64,000 bases of DNA. Source: Akkermansiaceae bacterium. GTDB taxonomy: Bacteria > Verrucomicrobiota > Verrucomicrobiia > Verrucomicrobiales > Akkermansiaceae. Made by a program: the position numbers and the translations under genes. Position 1 is the stretch's first letter; each line of letters begins with the position of its first letter. Under the pieces are notes generated by a model that saw only the letters and a program-made list of their open reading frames with translations, searched no databases and was not told where the DNA came from. Positions 59,741 to 64,000 of this stretch are shown one piece after another. Location of the stretch: the NCBI GenBank assembly GCA_025354565.1, contig JANXMQ010000177.1, forward strand, positions 1-64,000, written 5' to 3'.

Positions 59741-61303
59741 ATGGAAATTTACGATGAAGAGGGAAATCCGATTGTCATTGAAGAACGCAAGATCGGGATG
59801 TGGCAGAAAATCGGTGGTGGATCGCTGATGTTCGCCGCGCTGTTCCACTTGATTCTATTAATCATCGGTGCGTTCTGGATCTTCCAAGTCACCCGTGAGC
59901 CCGAGAAAAAAGTCGATTTCATGCCACCCGGCGGCGGCGGTGGCGAACGCAGCGCCGAGCATCAGGTGAACAATAAAAAGCGGGCGGTAATCACCCCGAC
60001 AACCAACGTCAAGCGGGTCTTCGCCGAAGGCGCGACCGCCACCTACGCCATCCCCGAACAGGGTGATAACTTCGGGGAAATGTCCACCCTCAGCTCGCTC
60101 AGCGGCGGCGGCATGAGCGGCGGCTTGGGCGGCACCGGTAATGGTAAAGGCTTCGGCCATGGATCTGGCAACGGAGGTGGCCTCGGCAATGGTGCCGGTA
60201 AGGGTAAATTGTTCGGACTGCTACCTGATACCATGGGCAAGCGCTGTTCAAAGGAGGACCGTCTCCAACGCCTCGCGCAAAATGGCGGAAACCCCGCCTG
60301 TGAGGAAGCCGTCGTGAAATCCCTGCGCTGGCTCAAGGCCCACCAGAATACTGACGGATCATGGGGCAACGCCACTCAGCCTGCACTGACCGGCCTGGTC
60401 CTGCTTGCCTACTTCGGCCATTGTGAAACCCCGAGCTCCGAGGAATATGGCGACTCCTGCACAAAGGGCATCCTCTATCTGATCGACGTGGGAATGAAGA
60501 ACAATGGCAAGATGGCCTCCAATTTCACCGCCAATAGCTGGGTTTACGAGCACGGCATCGCGACCTACGCCCTCGCTGAGGCGCAGACTTTCTGCAAGGA
60601 TCTCAAACCGGAGATTCCCTACCTCTCAGAAGTCGCCCAGAAGGCAGGCCAGTTTATCATCGACAATCAGAACGCTAACGGCGGGTGGGCCTACGCCTAC
60701 GCCACGTCCGCCGGTCACACGGATACCTCGGTCGCCGGTTGGCAGCTCCAAGCCCTCAGGGCATGCAGTCATACCGGACTCAAATACAATCAGATGACTG
60801 CCTGCGTTGACAAGGGACTTAAATACATGATCAGTTGTCAGAATGCAAATGGCGGATTTGGCTATTCCGGTCCGGGTGCTCCGGCTGGCAATGGCAAGTT
60901 TTTTTCGCTGACTGGCGTAGGTGCCCTTTGTCTCCAGATGTGGGGCAAGGGCGGCAGCTCTGATGTCCGCAAAGGCGTGAAATACATCAAGGAAAACGCA
61001 AAGCTGGATTGGAATACGCAGGAGTCGGACCTCTACTCCCATTATTACATGTCCCAAGCGATGATGCAGGCGGGTGGTGAAAACTGGAACGCTTACAATG
61101 CTATTTTCCGTGACCAATTGCTCAACAACCAGAATGCCGATGGCTCATGGAAGCCGACCGGTTTCGCGGGACACGGCGGTGGCAGCGATATCTACCGTAA
61201 CGCGTTCTCTACCCTCATGCTGGAAGTCTATTACCGCTTCCTCAGCACCGGCGGTGGCGGCGGTGCTGGCGGTGGCGTCATGGGCGGACCACACCGGATT
61301 TGA
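59741..61303 (+). CDS. Membrane-anchored squalene-cyclase-like repeat protein, possible TonB substitute
   Basis: About 520 residues from the ATG at 59741; the frame is open from 59705. One membrane helix at about residues 28-48 (GSLMFAALFHLILLIIGAFW) follows a short cytoplasmic end, as in TonB. Then come a Gly/Pro-rich linker (PPGGGGGERSAEHQ) and a Gly/Asn-rich stretch at about 110-165. The C-terminal 350 residues carry QW-type repeats of prenyltransferase/squalene cyclases: HQNTDGSWG, NQNANGGWAYAY, CQNANGGFGYSG, NQNADGSWKPTG. The DxDD cyclase acid motif is not seen. It sits where TonB would be, between ExbBD sets, so a force-bearing, non-catalytic toroid is likely. Confidence 0.8.
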   Translation: MEIYDEEGNPIVIEERKIGMWQKIGGGSLMFAALFHLILLIIGAFWIFQVTREPEKKVDFMPPGGGGGERSAEHQVNNKKRAVITPTTNVKRVFAEGATATYAIPEQGDNFGEMSTLSSLSGGGMSGGLGGTGNGKGFGHGSGNGGGLGNGAGKGKLFGLLPDTMGKRCSKEDRLQRLAQNGGNPACEEAVVKSLRWLKAHQNTDGSWGNATQPALTGLVLLAYFGHCETPSSEEYGDSCTKGILYLIDVGMKNNGKMASNFTANSWVYEHGIATYALAEAQTFCKDLKPEIPYLSEVAQKAGQFIIDNQNANGGWAYAYATSAGHTDTSVAGWQLQALRACSHTGLKYNQMTACVDKGLKYMISCQNANGGFGYSGPGAPAGNGKFFSLTGVGALCLQMWGKGGSSDVRKGVKYIKENAKLDWNTQESDLYSHYYMSQAMMQAGGENWNAYNAIFRDQLLNNQNADGSWKPTGFAGHGGGSDIYRNAFSTLMLEVYYRFLSTGGGGGAGGGVMGGPHRI

Positions 61304-61424
61304 GACTTTCTCCCAGACCGCGGCGGATCCGTGAAATGCTGACGGCTTTTTGCGCGTAACCCCGGACGTATCCACTTCCTTGGGCTTGCGTTCGCTGGCT
61401 GCGGCAGTAAACTCTCCAACCTTC

Positions 61425-62276
61425 ATGAAGTGCAGTCACCTCTCAATCGCGGTTTTTTCCTACTCCGCACTTCTCGCATCCGCCGCGGCGGAAAGCCCGG
61501 CTCCAGTCGCCAAGGAAATGAACTTCCTCGAAATCCTCGCGAAGGGTGGCATCATGATGTATCCGCTAGGTTTATTGTCGATTTTCACCGTATTGTTGAT
61601 TCTCATCTTCATTCTAACAATCCGTCGCAATGCAATCATTAGCGACCGCTTCATGAACAACGCCGATTCGCTGATCCGCAAGCGTGACTACCTCGGCCTT
61701 GTCGCCCTGAGCCATCGCCGCAACGAGTGCATGGCCCGAATCATCCAGAAAACTCTGGATTTCATCACTGCCAATCCGGGTGTGGCCTTTGAAAACATCC
61801 GCGAGGTCGCCCAAGTCGAGGGCTCTCACCAGGCGGGAATGCTGACTTCCAGAATCACCTACCTGGCCGACATCGGCGCGATCGCCCCAATGGTCGGGCT
61901 GCTTGGCACCGTGCTCGGCATGATCGAGGCCTTCATCGAGATTTCTAACGGCGAGGTCGCCGGAGTCCGCCAGATGGGCTTGGCCGAAGGGGTTTCCAAG
62001 GCACTGATCGCCACTGCTGGCGGCCTTGCCATCAGTATCCCGGCCCTTGCGTTTTATTCGATCTTCCGGGGCCGAGTGCAAAAATACGTTGCGGAACTCG
62101 AAGCCGGTGCCACTCACTTCATCGCCCTGCTTCAAACTCAGTTCGAACGCCAGACCAGCCAGACTCCCCAGGCCCAGCATTATGCCAACCCGGTGCAACA
62201 ACGGGCCCGTGAGGACTATGCCATGCCGGTTGCGTCCCCCCTGGCCGGTGAGCGGCCCGACCTCCACGGCATCTAA
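61425..62276 (+). CDS. exbB: MotA/TolQ/ExbB proton channel protein, second of this cluster
   Basis: About 283 residues from the ATG at 61425; an upstream in-frame start at 61350 is less likely. A signal-like N-terminus (IAVFSYSALLASAAAESPAP) is followed by helices at about 42-63 (GIMMYPLGLLSIFTVLLILI), 150-175 (APMVGLLGTVLGMIEAFIEI) and 195-215 (ALIATAGGLAISIPALAFYS). The C-terminus is a Gln-rich tail (QTSQTPQAQHYANPVQQ). It is paired with the exbD gene 12 bases downstream. It forms the second motor of the cluster. Confidence 0.94.
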   Translation: MKCSHLSIAVFSYSALLASAAAESPAPVAKEMNFLEILAKGGIMMYPLGLLSIFTVLLILIFILTIRRNAIISDRFMNNADSLIRKRDYLGLVALSHRRNECMARIIQKTLDFITANPGVAFENIREVAQVEGSHQAGMLTSRITYLADIGAIAPMVGLLGTVLGMIEAFIEISNGEVAGVRQMGLAEGVSKALIATAGGLAISIPALAFYSIFRGRVQKYVAELEAGATHFIALLQTQFERQTSQTPQAQHYANPVQQRAREDYAMPVASPLAGERPDLHGI

Positions 62277-62287
62277 CTAACCCAGGG

Positions 62288-62707
62288 ATGAAATTCTCAA
62301 ACCGTCAGCCACCAGCGATCGCCATTCAGTTGGCCCCGATGATTGACATCCTGCTGCTGCTGCTGAGTTTTTTCATCATCAGTTGGCAGTTCAGCAAGTC
62401 CGAGACGGAGTTGAAAGTCTCCGTCCCGACGGCCCAAGAGGGCGCGGAGGCCGAGCGACCACGTGGCGAAATCATCATCAATGTGCTCGCCGATGGCACC
62501 ATCCGGGTTGAAGGACTCACCGTGGATGCGTTGCAGCTTTTTGAAAAACTTTCCGCCATCGCCAAACAATATCAAAACCAACCAGTCCGGCTCCGCGGTG
62601 ATGGCGGCGTGGCCTATCAGCGTATTGTCGAGGTCATCGACATCTGTCAAAAAGCCGGAATTTGGAATATCTCCTTCGCCACCCAACACCCGACTCCCGA
62701 AAAGTGA
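62288..62707 (+). CDS. exbD: ExbD/TolR protein of the second motor
   Basis: A 139-residue protein. The single helix (QLAPMIDILLLLLSFFIISW) carries the channel aspartate. The periplasmic domain includes EIIINVLADGTIRVEGLTV and VRLRGDGGVAYQRIVEVIDI, ending IWNISFATQHPTPEK. It follows exbB by 12 bases. The next gene is a TPR protein that begins about 44 bases after the stop, from a TTG codon. Confidence 0.94.
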   Translation: MKFSNRQPPAIAIQLAPMIDILLLLLSFFIISWQFSKSETELKVSVPTAQEGAEAERPRGEIIINVLADGTIRVEGLTVDALQLFEKLSAIAKQYQNQPVRLRGDGGVAYQRIVEVIDICQKAGIWNISFATQHPTPEK

Positions 62708-62750
62708 TTCGCTTGGCAAACGCCTGCAACCGGTCCAATCTCTCCGCACC

Positions 62751-64000
62751 TTGAAACGCGCCCTCGCCCTCCTGCTCCTCGCCGCCGCCCCGTTGACCGC
62801 CCAAGTGCCGCGGGCCGGAGCCGTCGATCCAGCGTTGAGCCCGGATGCCGCGAATGACTATTTCCTCCGGGGAAAAAATCTCTACGACTCCGCCCAAGCC
62901 GCCACCACTCAGGACGGGCGACTGGTTTTTTTTCAACGCGCGGCCCAGATTTTCGCCGATTACCTCACCTCCTTTCCGAACCACCCGAACGCGGAAATGG
63001 CGTGGTGGTACCTCGGCAACAGTTATTATCAATCGGGCCAGATCGACGATGGGAAGCGCTGTTTCAGCACCTTGATGAACCGCTACGGCAACGGCAAGTG
63101 GGCCGCCGCCGCCGCCTATACCCTCGCCGCGGATCATTACAATAAAGGCGAATATATCTTTGCCGCGCCCCTCTTCGAGCGCTTTGCCGCCAATACCGCG
63201 AAGCCCGAGGAACGCTCTCGTGGCAACTATCTGGCAGGAAATTCTTACCGCTTTCTCAGCCGCGACCGAGAGGCGATCGGGGCCTTCAAAAAAGTCATCC
63301 AGGATCCGGCTGGCGGCCTTTACGCCCCACAAGCCAAGGTCGCCCTCGGTCATCTATCGCTCAAGGCGGGAAAACTTCAGGAAGCACTCGACCAGTTCGA
63401 GGAGGTGATCGCCACCGCCGCTTATTCCGCGAAAGTCCGGGGTGAGGCAGCCCTCCACGCCGCGCTCACCGCCACCAAACTCGACCACCCGGATCTCTCG
63501 GACAAATATCTCCAAATGGTCCTCACCTCGCCCGGCATGGAAGATTTCCGCCCAGATGCCCAGACCGCGTTGATGGCCAACCTATTCGCAAAAAATCAGT
63601 TCCGTGAGGTCATCGACGCCTTCCGCCGCAGTGCGGTCAAAGCGACCGGCGATAAGGAAGGTAGCCGCCTGATGCTCGCCGGACGCGCCTACATGCGGCT
63701 GAAACAACCGACCGAGGCCCTGCAACTTTTCCGCGAAATCGAGCGGATTTTGAAACCGGAAACGGACATGGCGTTTCAAGCGTCCTACTACCGCTTGCTC
63801 TGCTTTTTCGACATCGAGGGCCGCCATGTGCCGGATCAGGTGGATGCGTTCCTCCAGTTATACCGCAAGTCCCGCCCGGAAGATCCGCACATCCACATGG
63901 CGCTGATGATGAAGGCAGAAACTCTGTTCGCTAACAAGGAAACCGCCGCTGCTGCCAAAGTTTACAGTGAGATCAACGCCGCTGCCGTCAGCGACAGCAA
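62751..64000 (+). CDS. Exported TPR-repeat protein, cut by the window edge
   Basis: The frame opens at TTG 62751 and runs off the right edge after about 416 codons. The start gives a clear signal peptide (MKRALALLLLAAAPLTAQ), and no ATG lies nearby in frame. TPR-like helices follow: AEMAWWYLGNSYYQSGQIDD, then AAPLFERFAANTA, AKVALGHLSLKAGKLQEALD, and RLMLAGRAYMRLKQPTEALQ. It matches the role of the TPR gene at the other end of the cluster. TTG as start is inferred from the signal peptide. Confidence 0.8.
   Translation, partial: MKRALALLLLAAAPLTAQVPRAGAVDPALSPDAANDYFLRGKNLYDSAQAATTQDGRLVFFQRAAQIFADYLTSFPNHPNAEMAWWYLGNSYYQSGQIDDGKRCFSTLMNRYGNGKWAAAAAYTLAADHYNKGEYIFAAPLFERFAANTAKPEERSRGNYLAGNSYRFLSRDREAIGAFKKVIQDPAGGLYAPQAKVALGHLSLKAGKLQEALDQFEEVIATAAYSAKVRGEAALHAALTATKLDHPDLSDKYLQMVLTSPGMEDFRPDAQTALMANLFAKNQFREVIDAFRRSAVKATGDKEGSRLMLAGRAYMRLKQPTEALQLFREIERILKPETDMAFQASYYRLLCFFDIEGRHVPDQVDAFLQLYRKSRPEDPHIHMALMMKAETLFANKETAAAAKVYSEINAAAVSDS

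Noticed and set aside
1-64000. CRISPR arrays, insertion sequences, integrases or prophage genes
   Set aside because: No regularly spaced repeats with spacers, transposase motifs or phage genes were seen. The restriction-modification island has no recombinase.

Overview
The window reads as a chromosomal segment of a moderately GC-rich Gram-negative bacterium, most likely a member of Verrucomicrobiota (Verrucomicrobiales, Luteolibacter/Haloferula-like). This assignment is an inference. It rests on a PEP-CTERM protein with an Arg-rich tail, several ExbB/ExbD sets carrying fused domains, a giant haemagglutinin-family exoprotein, a lysine/alanine-rich histone-H1-like tail on a regulator, and start regions that often lack a clear Shine-Dalgarno sequence. 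No rRNA gene was seen to settle it.

Layout. 1-1190: a minus-strand set (TIGR01777-type epimerase, cut by the window edge; small membrane protein; GbsR/MarR regulator) with two palindromes that could be the regulator's sites. 1305-10217: housekeeping genes dnaE, nrdR, an unknown gene and an ABC-F ATPase. They are interrupted at about 6000-8060 by a lower-GC type II restriction-modification island (C5 methyltransferase plus Eco29kI-like GIY-YIG nuclease). A diverged copy of the 3' end of the preceding gene lies beyond the island. 10237-19255: housekeeping and envelope genes (GH128-like hydrolase, haem O synthase, SMUG1-type glycosylase, SirB1-like protein, tRNA-Val, BlaI-H1 fusion, degenerate thioredoxin, LysM lipoprotein, TatD, TrpF, RlmN).

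19338-39206: the centrepiece, a co-directional 20-kb cluster. It encodes a TpsB-type outer-membrane transporter, a DUF2341/LamG-ExbB fusion, ExbD, TonB, a porin, a coiled-coil protein, a 3905-residue TpsA exoprotein with an internal chitin-binding-like module, and a Sel1-repeat protein. The layout suggests two-partner secretion coupled to a dedicated proton-motive-force transducer. 39237-45191: secreted proteins, including three paralogues with exchanged C-termini (one PEP-CTERM, two HYDIN/anchor-D-like). 45314-46941: an ars cluster (arsC, aquaporin, arsR) in which arsR carries an in-frame amber codon. 47099-53916: small-molecule and repair genes (MSMEG_0570-family protein, MoeB/ThiF-rhodanese, thioredoxin-like protein, tadA, rpe, methyltransferase, uvrC).

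54097-64000 (cut at the edge): a second envelope-energization cluster. It encodes a large TPR protein, an exported protein, ExbB, two ExbD, a membrane-anchored protein with a squalene-cyclase-like toroid, a second ExbB, a further ExbD and another TPR protein. The toroid protein takes the place expected for TonB. The window therefore holds three ExbB and four ExbD genes in two clusters, each paired with an unusual partner. Several intergenic spacers hold heptanucleotide repeat arrays, and the pentamer GTTAG/CTAAC recurs through coding DNA in ways that force unusual codons.
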